From Chiridota heheva (lineage: Eukaryota; Echinodermata; Holothuroidea; Apodida; Chiridotidae), in contig JAIGNY010004520.1 in assembly GCA_020152595.1 (NCBI GenBank), positions 907,501 to 971,500 on the forward strand: a DNA stretch of 64,000 nt. The letters run 5' to 3'. The stretch's first letter is position 1; every line of letters begins with the position of its first letter. A model generated the notes under the pieces. That model ran no database searches. It was not told where the DNA came from and saw only the letters and a list, made by a program, of their open reading frames with translations. The position numbers were made by a program, and so were the translations under genes. Of this stretch, positions 21,750-37,600 are shown in pieces.

Positions 21750-24700
21750 GATGAAGCATGGAATCCTACCTCTGTGGATGAAGCATGGAATCCTACCTCT
21801 GTGGATGAAGCATGGAATCATACCTCTGTGGTTGAAGCATGGAATCATACCTCTGTGGATGAAGCATGGAATGATACCTCTATGGATGAAGCATGGAATC
21901 CTACCTCTGTGGATGAAGCATGGAATCATACCTCTGTGGATGAAGCATGGAATGATACCTCTGTGGATGAAGCATGGAATCATACCTCTGTGGATGAAGC
22001 ATGAAATCATACCTCTGTGGATGAAGCATGGAATCATACCTCTGTGGATGAAGCATGGAATCATACCTCTGTGGATGAAGCATGGAATCATACCTCTGTG
22101 GATGAAGCATGGAATCATATGAATAAAGCATGGAATCATACCTCTGTGGATGAAGCATGGAATCATACCTCTGTGGATGAAGCATGGAATCATACCTCTG
22201 TGGATGAAGCATGGAATCATACCTCTGTGGATGAAGCATGGAATCATACCTCTGTGGATGAAGCATGGAATCATACCTCTGTGGATGAAGCATGGAATCA
22301 TACCTCTGTGGATGAAGCATGGAATCATATCTCTGTGGATGAAGCATGGAATCATACCTCTGTGGATGAAGCATGGAATCATACCTCTGTGGATGAAGCA
22401 TGGAATCATACCTCTGTGGATGAAGCATGGAATCATACCTCTGTGGATGAAGCATGGAATCATACCTCTGTGGATGAAGCATGGAATCATACCTCTGTGG
22501 ATGAAGCATGGAATCATATCTCTGTGGATAAAGCATGGAATCATACCTCTGTGGATGAAGCATGGAATCATACCTCTGTGGATGAAGCATGGAATCATAC
22601 CTCTGTGGATGAAGCATGGAATCATACCTCTGTGGATGAAGCATGGAATCATACCTCTGTGGATGAAGCATGGAATCATACCTCTGTGGATGAAGCATGG
22701 AATCATACCTCTGTGGATGAAGCATGGAATCATACCTCTGTGGTGGATAAAGCATGGAATCATACCTCTGTGGATGAAGCATGGAATCATACCTCTGTGG
22801 ATGAAGCATGGAATCATACCTCTGTGGATGAAGCATGGAATCATACCTCTGTGGATGAAGCATGGAATCATACCTCTGTGGATGAAGCATGGAATCATAC
22901 CTCTGTGGATGAAGCATGGAATCATACCTCTGTGGATAAAGCTTGGAATCATACCTCTGTGGATGAAGCATGGAATCATACCTCTATGGATGAAGCATGG
23001 AATCATATCTCTGTGGATGAAGCATGGAATCATACCTCTGTGGATGAAGCATGAAATCATACCTCTGTGGATGAAGCATGGAATCATACCTCTGTGGATG
23101 AAGCATGGAATCATACCTCTGTGGATGAAGCATGGAATCATACCTCTGTGGATGAAGCATGGAATCATACCTCTGTGGATGAAGCATGGAATCATACCTC
23201 TGTGGATGAAGCATGGAATCATATCTCTGTGGATAAAGCATGGAATCCATACCTCTGTGGATGAAGCATGGAATCATACCTCTGTGGATGAAGCATGGAA
23301 TCATACCTCTGTGGATGAAGCATGGAATCATACCTCTGTGGATGAAGCATGGAATCATACCACTATGGATGAAGCATGGAATCATACCTCTGTGGATGAA
23401 GCATGGAATCATACCTCTGTGGATGAAGCATGGAATCATACCTCTGTGGATGAAGCATGGAATCATACCTCTGTGGATGAAGCATGGAATCATACCTCTG
23501 TGGATGAAGCATGGAATCATACCTCTGTGGATGAAGCATGGAATCATACCTCTGTGGATGAAGCATGGAATGATACCTCTATGGATGAAGCATGGAATCC
23601 TACCTCTGTGGATGAAGCATGGAATCATACCTCTGTGGATGAAGCATGGAATGATACCTCTGTGGATGAAGCATGGAATCATACCTCTGTGGATGAAGCA
23701 TGAAATCATACCTCTGTGGATGAAGCATGGAATCATACCTCTGTGGATGAAGCATGGAATCATACCTCTGTGGATGAAGCATGGAATCATACCTCTGTGG
23801 ATGAAGCATGGAATCATACCTCTATGGATGAAGCATGGAATCATACTTCTGTGGATGAAGCATGGAATCATACCTCTGTGGATGAAGTATGGAATCATAC
23901 CTCTGTGGATGAAGCATGGAATCATACCTCTGTGGATGAAGCATGGAATCATACCTCTGTGGATGAAGCATGAAATCATACCTCTGTGGATGAAGCATGG
24001 AATCATACCTCTGTGGATGAAGCATGGAATCATACCTCTATGGATGAAGCATGGAATCATACCTCTATGGATGAAGCATGGAATCATACCTCTGTGGATG
24101 AAGCATGAAATCATACCTCTGTGGATGAAGCATGAAATCATACCTCTGTGGATGAAGCATGGAATCATACCTCTGTGGATGAAGCATGGAATCATACCTC
24201 TATGGATGAAGCATGAAATCATACCTCTGTGGATGAAGCATGGAATCATACCTCTGTGGATGAAGTATGGAATCATACCTCTGTGGATGAAGCATGGAAT
24301 CATACCTCTGTGGATGAAGCATGGAATCATACCTCTGTGGATGAAGCATGGAATCATACCTCTGTGGATGAAGCATGGAATCATACCTCTGTGGATGAAG
24401 CATGGAATCATACCTCTGTGGATAAAGCATGGAATCATACCTCTGTGGATGAAGCATGGAATCATACCTCTGTGGATGAAGCATGGAATCATACCTCTGT
24501 GGATGAAGCATGGAATCATACCTCTGTGGATGAAGCATGGAATCATACCTCTGTGGATGAAGCATGGAATCATACCTCTGTGGATGAAGCATGGAATCAT
24601 ACCTCTATGGATGAAGCATGGAATCATATCTCTGTGGATGAAGCATGGAATCATACCTCTGTGGATGAAGCATGGAATCATACCTCTGTGGATGAAGCAT

Positions 24701-27121
24701 GGAATCATACCTCTGTGGATGAAGCATGGAATCATACCTCTGTGGATGAAGCATGGAATCATACCTCTGTGGATGAAGCATGGAATCATACCTCTGTGGA
24801 TGAAGCATGGAATCATATCTCTGTGGATAAAGCATGGAATCCTACCTCTGTGGATGAAGCATGGAATCATACCTCTGTGGATGAAGCATGGAATCATACC
24901 TCTGTGGATGAAGCATGGAATCATACCTCTGTGGATGAAGCATGGAATCATACCACTATGGATGAAGCATGGAATCATACCTCTGTGGATGAAGCATGGA
25001 ATCATACCTCTGTGGATGAAGCATGGAATCATACCTCTGTGGATGAAGCATGGAATCATGCCTCTGTGGATGAAGCATGGAATCATACCTCTGTGGATGA
25101 AGCATGGAATCATACCTCTGTGGATGAAGCATGGAATCATACCTCTGTGGATAAAGCATGGAATCATACCTCTGTGGATGAAGCATGGAATCATACCTCT
25201 GTGGATGAAGCATGGAATCATACCTCTGTGGATGAAGCATGGAATCATACCTCTGTGGATGAAGCATGGAATCATACCTCTGTGGATGAAGCATGGAATC
25301 ATACCTCTGTGGATGAAGCATGGAATCATACCTCTGTGGATAAAGCTTGGAATCATACCTCTGTGGATGAAGCATGGAATCATACCTCTATGGATGAAGC
25401 ATGGATCTCTGTGGATCATCACCTCTGTGGATGAAGCATGGAATCATACCTCTGTGGATGAAGCATGGAATCATACCTCTGTGGATGAAGCATGGAATCA
25501 TACCTCTGTGGATGAAGCATGGAATCATACCTCTGTGGATGAAGCATGGAATCATATCTCTGTGGATAAAGCATGGAATCTACCTCTGTGGATGAAGCAT
25601 GGAATCATACCTCTGTGGATGAAGCATGGAATCATACCTCTGTGGATGAAGCATGGAATCATACCTCTGTGGATGAAGCATGGAATCATACCACTATGGA
25701 TGAAGCATGGAATCATACCTCTGTGGATGAAGCATGGAATCATACTTCTGTGGATGAAGCATGGAATCATACCTCTGTGGATGAAGCATGGAATCATACC
25801 TCTGTGGATAAAGCATGGAATCATACCTCTGTGGATGAAGCATGGAATCATACCTCTGTGGATGAAGCATGGAATCATACCTCTGTGGATGAAGCATGGA
25901 ATCATACCTCTGTGGATGAAGCATGGAATCATACCTCTGTGGATGAAGCATGGAATCATACCTCTGTGGATGAAGCATGGAATCATACCTCTGTGGATAA
26001 AGCATGGAATCATACCTCTGTGGATGAAGCATGGAATCATACCTCTATGGATGAAGCATGGAATCATATCTCTGTGGATGAAGCATGGAATCATACCTCT
26101 GTGGATGAAGCATGGAATCATACCTCTGTGGATGAAGCATGGAATCATACCTCTGTGGATGAAGCATGGAATCATACCTCTGTGGATGAAGCATGGAATC
26201 ATACCTCTTTGGATGAAGCATGGAATCATACCTCTGTGGATGAAGCATGGAATCATACCTCTGTGGATGAAGCATGGAATCATACCTCTGTGGATGAAGC
26301 ATGGAATCATACCTCTGTGGATGAAGCATGGAATCATACCTCTTTGGATGAAGCATGGAATCATACCTCTGTGGATGAAGCATGAAATCATACCTCTGTG
26401 GATGAAGCATGGAATCATACCTCTCTGTGGATGAAGCATGGAATCATACCTCTGTGGGTGAAGCATGGAATCATACTCTGTGGATGAAGCATGGAATCAT
26501 ACCTCCTCTGTGGATGAAGCATGGAATCATACCTCTGTGGATGAAGCATGGAATCATACCTCTGTGGATGAAGCATGGAATCATACCTCTTTGGATGGAA
26601 GCATGAATCATACCTCTGTGGATGAAGCATGGAATCATACCTCTGTGGATGAAGCATGGAATCATACCTCTGTGGATGAAGCATGGATGAATCATATCCT
26701 CTGTGGATGAAGCATGGAATCATACCTCTATGTAGATGAAGCATGGAATCATACCTCTGTGGATGAAGCATGAAATCATACCTCTGTGGATGAAGCATGG
26801 AATCATACCTCTGTGGATGAAGCATGGAATCATATCTCTATGGATGAAGCATGGAATCATACCTCTGTGGATGAAGCATGGAATCATACCTCTGTGGATG
26901 AAACATGTAATCATACCTCTGTGGATGAAGCATGTAATCATACCTCTGTGGATGAAGCATGGAATCATACCTCTGTGGATGAAGCATGGAATCATACCTC
27001 TGTGGATGAAGCATGGAATCATACCTCTGTGGATGAAGCATGAATCATACCTCATGTGGATGAAGCATGGAATCATACCTCTGTGGATGAACCATGGAAT
27101 CACCTCTGTGGATGAAGCATG
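21750..27121. repeat. 27-bp satellite, block A (about 199 units)
   Basis: Each unit is a 17-bp core ATGAAGCATGGAATCAT plus a 10-bp spacer ACCTCTGTGG. Units carry sporadic substitutions (GATAAAGC, CCTCTATGG, AATGATACC, ACCACTATGG), and several recur at fixed long distances, indicating duplicated multi-unit segments. Since 27 is divisible by 3, four of six frames stay open for kilobases, with 9-residue periods such as MKHGIIPLW and HRGMIPCFI. The remaining two contain a stop in every unit. The unit count is length divided by period. Confidence 0.97.
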
Positions 27122-30100
27122 GAATCATGTCATGAACCTCATGGTCATGAAGCATGGAATCATATGCATGGAAATGAAGCATGGATCATCATCATGGAAT
27201 CATGTGGATGAACCATGGAATCATGTCATGAACCATGGAATCATGTCATGAACCATGGAATCATGTCATGAACCATGAATCATGTCATGAAGCATGGAAT
27301 CATGTCATGAACCATGGAATCATGTCATGAAGCATGGAATCATGTCATGAACCATGGAATCATGTCATGAACCATGGAATCATGTCATGAACCATGGAAT
27401 CATGTCATGAACCATGGAATCATGTCATGAACCATGGAATCATGTCATGAAGCATGGAATCATGTCATGATCATGTCATGGCATGGAATCATGTCATGGA
27501 ATCATGAATCTATGGAATGTCATGAAGCATGGAATCATGTCATGAACCATGGAATCATGTCATGAAGCATGGAATCATGTCATGAAGCATGGAATCATGT
27601 CATGAACCATGGAATCATGTCATGAACCATGGAATCATGTCATGAACCATGGAATCATGTCATGAACCATGGAATCATGTCATGAACCATGGAATCATGG
27701 AATCATGTCATGAACCATGGATCATCATGTCATGAACACGGAATCATGGAATCATGTCATGACCATGGAATCATGGAATCATGTCATGAAGCATGGAATC
27801 ATGTCATGAACCATGGAATCATGTCATGAACCATGGAATCATGTCATGAACCATGGAATCATGTCATGAACCATGAACCATGGAATCATGTCATGAACCA
27901 TGGAATCATGTCATGAACCATGGAATCATGTCATGAACCATGGAATCATGTCATGAACCATGGAATCATGTCATGAACCATGGAATCATGTCATGAACCA
28001 TGGAATCATGTCATGAACCATGGAATCATGTCATGAACCATGGAATCATGTCATGAACCATGGAATCATGTCATGAACCATGGAATCATGTCATGAACCA
28101 TGGAATCATGTCATGAACCATGGAATCATGTCATGAACCATGGAATCATGTCATGAACCATGGAATCATGTCATGAACCATGGAATCATGTCATGAAGCA
28201 TGGAATCATGTCATGAACCATGGAATCATGTCATGAACCATGGAATCATGTCATGAACCATGGAATCATGTCATGAACCATGGAATCATGTCATGAACCA
28301 TGGAATCATGAATCATGAACCATGGAATCATGTCATGAACCATGGAATCATGTCATGAACCATGGAATGGAACCATGGAATCATGTCATGAACCATGGAA
28401 TCATGTCATGAACCATGGAATCATGTCATGAACCATGGAATCATGTCATGAACCATGGAATCATGTCATGAACCATGGAATCATGTCATGAACCATGGAA
28501 TCATGTCATGAACCATGGAATCATGTCATGAACCATGGAATCATGTCATGAACCATGGAATCATGTCATGAACCATGGAATCATGTCATGAACCATGGAA
28601 TCATGTCATGAACCATGGAATCATGTCATGAACCATGGAATCATGTCATGAACCATGGAATCATGTCATGAACCATGGAATCATGTCATGTCATGAACCA
28701 TGGAATCATGTCATGAACCATGGAATCATGTCATGAACCATGGAATCATGTCATGAACCATGGAATCATGTCATGAACCATGGAATCATGTCATGAACCA
28801 TGGAATCATGTCATGAAGCATGGAATCATGTCATGAACCATGGAATCATGTCATGAAGCATGGAATCATGTCATGAACCATGGAATCATGTCATGAACCA
28901 TGGAATCATGTCATGAACATGGAATCATGGAATCATGTCATGAACCATGGAATCATGTCATGAACCATGGAATCATGTCATGAACCATGGAATGGAATCA
29001 TGTCATGAACCATGGAATCATGTCATGAACCATGGAATCATGTCATGAACCATGGAATCATGTCATGAACCATGGAATCATGTCATGAACCATGGAATCA
29101 TGTCATGAACCATGGAATCATGTCATGAAGCATGGAATCATGTCATGAACCATGGAATCATGTCATGAACCATGGAATCATGTCATGAACCATGGAATCA
29201 TGTCATGAACCATGGAATCATGTCATGAACCATGGAATCATGTCATGAACCATGGAATCATGTCATGAACCATGGAATCATGTCATGGAATCATGTCATG
29301 AACCATGGAATCATGTGAACCATGGAATCATGTCATGAACCATGGAATCATGTCATGAAGCATGGAATCATGTCATGAACCATGGAATCATGTCATGAAG
29401 CATGGAATCATGTGAACCATGGAATCATGTCATGAAGCATGGAATCATGTCATCATGGAATCATGTCATGAACCATGGAATCATGTCATGAACCATGGAA
29501 TCATGTCATGAACCATGGAATCATGTCATGAACCATGGAATCATGTCATGAACCATGGAATCATGTCATCCATGGAATCATGTCCATGGAATCATGTCAT
29601 GAACCATGGAATCATGTCATGAAGCATGGAATCATGTCATGAAGCATGGAATCATGTCATGAACCATGGAATCATGTCATGAACCATGGAATCATGTCAT
29701 GAACCATGGAATCATGTCATGAACCATGGAATCATGTCATGAACCATGGAATCATGTCATGAACCATGGAATCATGTCATGAACCATGGAATCATGTCAT
29801 GAACCATGGAATCATGTCATGAACCATGGAATCATGTCATGAACCATGGAATCATGTCATGAACCATGGAATCATGTCATGAACCATGGAATCATGTCAT
29901 GAACCATGGAATCATGTCATGAACCATGGAATCATGTCATGAACCATGGAATCATGTCATGAACCATGGAATCATGTCATATGGAATCATGGAATCATGT
30001 CATGAACCATGGAATCATGTCATGAACCATGGAATCATGTCATGAACCATGGTCATGAACCATGGAATCATGTCATGAACCATGGAATCATGTCATGAAC

Positions 30101-31610
30101 CATGGAATCATGTCATGAATCATGGAATCATGGTCATGAACCATGGAATCATGTCATGAACCATGGAATCATGGAATCATGAACCATGGAATCATGTCAT
30201 GAACCATGGAATCATGTCATGAACCATGGAATCATGTCATGAACCATGGAATCATGTCATGAACCATGGAATCATGTCATGAACCATGGAATCATGTCAT
30301 GAACCATGGAATCATGTCATGAACCATGGAATCATGTCATGAACCATGGAATCATGTCATGAACCATGGAATCATGTCATGAACCATGGAATCATGTCAT
30401 GAACCATGGAATCATGTCATGAACCATGGAATCATGTCATGAACCATGGAATCATGTCATGAACCATGGAATCATGTCATGAACCATGGAATCATGTCAT
30501 GAACCATGGAATCATGTCATGAAGCATGGAATCATGTCATGAACCATGTCATGAACCATGGAATCATGTCATGAACCATGGAATCATGTCATGGACCATG
30601 GAATCATGTCATCATGGAATCAAGCATGAACCATGGAATCATGTCATGAACCATGGAATCATGTCATGAACCATGGAATCATGTCATGAACCATGGAATC
30701 ATGTCATGAACCATGGAATCATGTCATGAACCATGGAATCATGTCATGAACCATGGAATCATGTCATGAACCATGGAATCATGTCATGAACCATGGAATC
30801 ATGTCATGAAGCATGGAATCATGTCATGAAGCATGGAATCATGTCATGAACCATGGAATCATGTCATGAACCATGGAATCATGTCATGAACCATGGAATC
30901 ATGTCATGAACCATGGAATCATGTCATGAACCATGGAATCATGTCATGAACCATGGAATCATGTCATGGAATCACCATGGAATCATGTCATGAACCATGG
31001 AATCATGTCATGAAGCATGGAATCATGTCATGAACCATGGAATCATGTCATGAAAGCATGGAATCATGTCATGAACCATGGAATCATGTCATGAACCATG
31101 GAATCATGTCATGAACCATGGAATCATGTCATGAACCATGGAATCATGTCATGAACCATGGAATCATGTCATGAACCATGGAATCATGTCATGAACCATG
31201 GAATCATGTCATGAACCATGGAATCATGTCATGAACCATGGAATGTCATGAACCATGGAATCATGTCATGAACCATGGAATCATGTCATGGAATCATGGA
31301 ACCATGGAATCATGGATGTCATGAACCATGGAATCATGAACATGGAATCATGAACCATGGAATCATGTCATGAACCATGGAATCATGTCATGAACCATGG
31401 AATCATCATGATGTCATGGAATCATGGAATCATGTCATGAACCATGGAATCATGTCATGAAGACCATGGAATCATGTCATGCATGGAATCATGTCATGAA
31501 CCATGGAATCATGTCATGAACCATGGAATCATGTCATGAACCATGAATCATGTCATGAACCATGGAATCATGAAGCATGGAATCATGTCATGGATCATGG
31601 AATCACATGT
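27122..31610. repeat. 20-bp satellite, central block (about 225 units)
   Basis: The unit is the same 17-bp core with one change (ATGAACCATGGAATCAT) joined by a 3-bp spacer GTC instead of the 10-bp spacer. Period 20 is not a multiple of 3, so no long frames exist. Most units are identical. Scattered units keep the G version of the core (AAGCATGG) and some have partial duplications or deletions. Each unit has an NcoI-type CCATGG and TCATGA. Confidence 0.97.
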
Positions 31611-34600
31611 CTGTGGATGAAGCATGAATCATACCTCTGTGGATGAAGCAGCATGTCAATCATACCTCTGTGGATGAAGCATGGAATCGTACGATCCTCT
31701 GTGGATGAACCATGGAATCATACCTCTGTGGATGAAGCATGGAATCATACCTCTGTGGATGAAGCATGGAATCATAATCTGTGGATGGAATCATGGAATC
31801 ATGGAACCTCTGTGGATGAAGCATGGAATCATACTCTCTGGATGGATGAAGCATGGAATCTGGAATCATACCTCTGTGGATGAAGCATGGAATCATACCC
31901 TGTGGATGAAGCATGGAATCATACCCTCTGTGGATGAAGCATGGAATCATACCTCTGTGGATGGAATCATACCTCTGTGGATGAAGATGAATCATATTCT
32001 GTGGATGAAGTATGGAATCATACCTCTGTGGATGAAGCATGAATCATATCTCTGTGGATGAAGCATGGAATCATACCTCTGTGGATGAAGCATGGAATCA
32101 TACTCTGTGGATGAAGCATGGAATCATACCTCTGTGGATGAAGCATGGAATCATACCTCTGTGGATGAAGCATGGAATCATACCTCTGTGGATGAAGCAT
32201 GGAATCATACCCTCTGTGGATGAAGCATGAATCATACCTCTGTGGATGAAGCATGGAATCATACCTCTGTGGATGAAGCATGGAATCATACCTCTGTGGA
32301 TGAAATGGAATCATATCTCTGTGGATGAAGCATGGAATCATACCTCTGTGGATGAAGCATGAATCATACCTCTGTGGATGAAGCATGGAATCATAGAATC
32401 TCTGTGGATGAAGCATGGAATCATACCTCTGTGGGATGAAGCATGGAATCATACCTCTGTGGATGAAACATGGAATCATACTTCTGTGGATGGAAGCATG
32501 GAATCATACCTCTGTGGATGAAGCATGGAATCATACCTCTGTGGATGAAGCATGAATCAATCATACCTCTGTGGATGAAGCATGGAATCATACTCTGTGG
32601 ATGAAGCATGGAATCATACCTCTGTGGATGGATGAAGCATGGAATCATACCTCTGTGGATGAAGCATGGAATCATATTCTGATGAAGAAATCTGTGGATG
32701 AAGCATGGAATCATACCTCTGTGGATGAAGCATGAATCATACCTCTGTGGATGAAGCATGGAATCATACCTCTGTGGATGAAGCATGGAATCATACCTCT
32801 TTGGATGAAGCATGGAATCATACCTCTGTGGATGAAGCATGGAATCATACCTCTGTGGATGAAGCATGAATCATACCTCTGTGGATGAACATGGAATCAT
32901 ACCTGTGATGAAGCATGGAATCTGTGGATGAAGCATGGAATCATACATGGAATCTCTGTGGATGAAGCATGGAATCATACCTCTTGGATGAAGCATGGAA
33001 TCATACCTCTGTGGATGAAGCATGGAATCATACCTCTGTGGATGAAGCATGGAATCATACCTCTGTGGATGAAATGGAATCATGGAATCATACCTCTGTG
33101 GATGAAGCATGGAATCATACCTATGGATGAAGCATGGAATCATACCTCTGTGGATGAAGCATGGAATCATACCTCTGTGGATGAAACATGGAATCATACC
33201 TCTGTGGATGAAGCATGGAATCATACCTCTGTGGATGAAGCATGGAATCATATCTCTATGGATGAAGCATGGAATCATACCTCTGTGGATGAAGCATGGA
33301 ATCATACCTCTGTGGATGAAGTATGAAATCATACCTCTGTGGATGAAGCATGGAATCATACCTCTATGGATGAAGCATGGAATCATACCTCTGTGGATGA
33401 AGCATGTAATCATACCTCTGTGGATGAAGCATGGAATCATACTTCTGTGGATGAAGCATGGAATCATACCTCTGTGGATGAAGCATGGAATCATACCTCT
33501 GTGGATGAAGCATGGAATCATACCTCTGTGGATGAAGCATGGAATCATACCTCTGTGGATGAAGCATGGAATCATACCTCTGTGGATGAAGGATGGAATC
33601 ATACCTCTATGGATGAAGCATGGAATCCTACCTCTGTGGATATAGCATGGAATCATACCTCTGTGGATGAAGCATGGAATCATACCTCTGTGGATAACGC
33701 AATCATACCTCTGTGGATGAAGCATGGAATCACTCTGTGGATGAAGCATGGAATCATATCTCTGTGGATGAAGCATGGAATCATATCTATGGATGGATGG
33801 AAGCATGGAATCATACCTCTGTGGATGAAGCATGAATCATACCTCTGTGGATGAAGCATGGAATCATACCTCTGTGGATGAAGCATGGAATCATACCTCT
33901 GTGGATGAAGCATGGAATCATACCTCTGTGGATGAAGCATGGAATCATACCTCTGTGGATGAAGCATGGAATCATACCTCTGTGGATGAAGCATGGAATC
34001 ATACCTCTGTGGATGAAGCATGGAATCATACCTCTGTGGATGAAGCATGGAATCATATCTCTATGGATGAAGCATGGAATCATATCTCTATGGATGAAGC
34101 ATGGAATCATACCTCTGTGGATGAAGCATGGAATCATACCTCTGTGGATGAAGTATGGAATCATACCTCTGTGGATGAAGCATGGAATCATACCTCTGTG
34201 GATGAAGCATGGAATCATACCTCTGTGGATGAAGCATGGAATCATACCTCTGTGGATGAAGCATGGAATCATACCTCTGTGGATGAAGATGAATCATACC
34301 TCTGTGGATGAAGCATGGAATCATACCTCTGTGGATGAAGCATGGAATCATACCTCTGTGGATGAAGCATGTAATCATACCTCTGTGGATGAAGCATGGA
34401 ATCATACCTCTGTGGATGAAGCATGGAATCATACCTCTGTGGATGAAGCATGGAATCATACCTCTGTGGATGAAGCATGGAATCATACCTCTGTGGATGA
34501 AGCATGGAATCATACCTCTGTGGATGAAGCATGGAATCATACTCTGTGGATGAAGCATGGAATCATACCTCTGTGGATGAAGCATGGAATCATGCCTCTG

Positions 34601-37600
34601 TGGATGAAGCATGGAATCATACCTCTGTGGATGAAGCATGGAATCATACCTCTGTGGATGAAGCATGGAATCATACCTCTGTGGATGAAGCATGGAATCA
34701 TACCTCTGTGGATGAAGCATGGAATCATACCTCTGTGGATGAAGCATGGAATCATACTCTCTGTGGATGAAGCATGGAATCATACCTCTGTGGATGAAGC
34801 ATGGAATCATACCTCTGTGGATGAAGCATGGAATCATACCTCTGTGGATGAAGCATGGAATCATACCTCTGTGGATGAAGCATGGAATCATACCTCTGTG
34901 GATGAAGCATGGAATCATACCTCTGTGGATGAAGCATGGAATCATACCTCTGTGGATGAAGCATGGAATCATACCTCTGTGGATGAAGCATGGAATCATA
35001 CCTCTGTGGATGAAGCATGGAATCATACCTCTGTGGATGAAGCATGGAATCATACCTCTGTGGATGAAGCATGGAATCATACCTCTGTGGATGAAGCATG
35101 GAATCATACCTCTGTGGATGAAGCATGGAATCATACCTCTGTGGATGAAGCATGGAATCATACCTCTGTGGATGAAGCATGGAATCATACCTCTGTGGAT
35201 GAAGCATGGAATCATACCTCTGTGGATGAAGCATGGAATCATACCTCTGTGGATGAAGCATGGAATCATACCTCTGTGGATGAAGCATGGAATCATACCT
35301 CTGTGGATGAAGCATGGAATCATACCTCTGTGGATGAAGCATGGAATCATACCTCTGTGGATGAAGCATGGAATCATACCTCTGTGGATGAAGCATGGAA
35401 TCATACCTCTGTGGATGAAGCATGGAATCATACTCTGTGGATGAAGCATGGAATCATACCCTCTGTGGATGAAGCATGGAATCATACCTCTGTGGATGAA
35501 GCATGGAATCATACCTCTGTGGATGAAGCATGGAATCATACCTCTGTGGATGAAGCATGGAATCATATCTCTGTGGATGAAGCATGGAATCATACCTCTG
35601 TGGATGAAGCATGGAATCATACTCTGTGGATGAAGCATGGAATCATACCTCTGTGGATGAAGCATGGAATCATACCTCTGTGGATGAAGCATGGAATCAT
35701 ACCTCTGTGGATGAAGCATGGAATCATACCTCTGTGGATGAAGCATGGAATCATACCTCTGTGGATGAAGCATGGAATCATACCTCTGTGGATGAAGCAT
35801 GGAATCATACCTCTGTGGATGAAGCATGGAAATCCTGTACCATGGAATCATCTGTGGATGAAGCATGAATCATACCTCTGTGGATGAAGCATGGAATCAT
35901 ACCTCTGTGGATGAAGCATGGAATCATACCTCTGTGGATGAAGCATGGAATCATACCTCTGTGGATGAAGCATGGAATCATACCTCTGTGGATGAAGCAT
36001 GGAATCATATCTCTGTGGATGAAGCATGGAATCATACCTCTGTGGATGAAGCATGGAATCATACCTCTGTGGATGAAGCATGGAATCATACTCTGTGGAT
36101 GAAGCATGGAATCATACCTCTGTGGATGAAGCATGAATCATACCTCTGTGGATGAAGCATGGAATCATACCTCTGTGGATGAAGCATGGAATCATACCTC
36201 TGTGGATGAAGCATGGAATCATACTCTGTGGATGAAGCATGGAATCATACCTCTGTGGATGAAGCATGGAATCATACCTCTGTGGATGAAGCATGGAATC
36301 ATACCTCTGTGGATGAAGCATGGAATCATACCTCTGTGGATGAAGCATGGAATCATACCTCTGTGGATGAAGCATGGAATCATACCTCTGTGGATGAAGC
36401 ATGGAATCATACCTCTGTGGATGAAGCATGGAATCATACCTCTGTGGATGAAGCATGGAATCATACCTCTGTGGATGAAGCATGGAATCATACCTCTGTG
36501 GATGAAGCATGGAATCATACCTCTGTGGATGAAGCATGGAATCATACCTCTGTGGATGAAGCATGGAATCATACCTCTGTGGATGAAGCATGGAATCATA
36601 CCTCTGTGGATGAAGCATGGAATCATACCTCTGTGGATGAAGCATGGAATCATACCTCTGTGGATGAAGCATGGAATCATACCTCTGTGGATGAAGCATG
36701 GAATCATACCTCTGTGGATGAAGTATGGAATCATACCTCTGTGGATGAAGCATGGAATCATACCTCTGTGGATGAAGCATGGAATCATACTCTGTGGATG
36801 AAGCATGGAATCATACCTCTGTGGATGAAGCATGGAATCATACTTCTGTGGATGAAGCATGGAATCATACACTCTGTGGATGAAGCATGGAATCATACCT
36901 CTGTGGATGAAGCATGGAATCATGCCTCTGTGGATGAAGCATGGAATCATACCTCTGTGGATGAAGCATGGAATCATACCTCTGTGGATGAAGCATGGAA
37001 TCATACCTCTGTGGATGAAGCATGGAATCATACCTCTGTGGATGAAGCATGGAATCATACCTCTGTGGATGCATGGAATGAAGCATGGAATCATACCTCT
37101 GTGGATGAAGCATGGAATCATACCTCTGTGGATGAAGCATGGAATCATACCTCTGTGGATGAAGCATGGAATCATACCTCTGTGGATGAAGCATGGAATC
37201 ATATCCTCTGTGGATGAAGCATGGAATCATACCTCTGTGGATGAAGCATGGAATCATACCTCTGTGGATGAAGCATGGAATCATACCTCTGTGGATGAAG
37301 CATGGAATCATACCTCTGTGGATGAAGCATGGAATCATACCTCTGTGGATGAAGCATGGAATCATACCTCTGTGGATGAAGCATGGAATCATACCTCTGT
37401 GGATGAAGCATGGAATCATACCTCTGTGGATGAAGCATGGAATCATACCTCTGTGGATGAAGCATGGAATCATACCTCTGTGGATGAAGTATGGAATCAT
37501 ACCTCTGTGGATGAAGAATCATGGAATCATACCTCTGTGGATGAAGCATGGAATCATACCTCTGTGGATGAAGCATGGAATCATACCTCTGTGGATGAAG

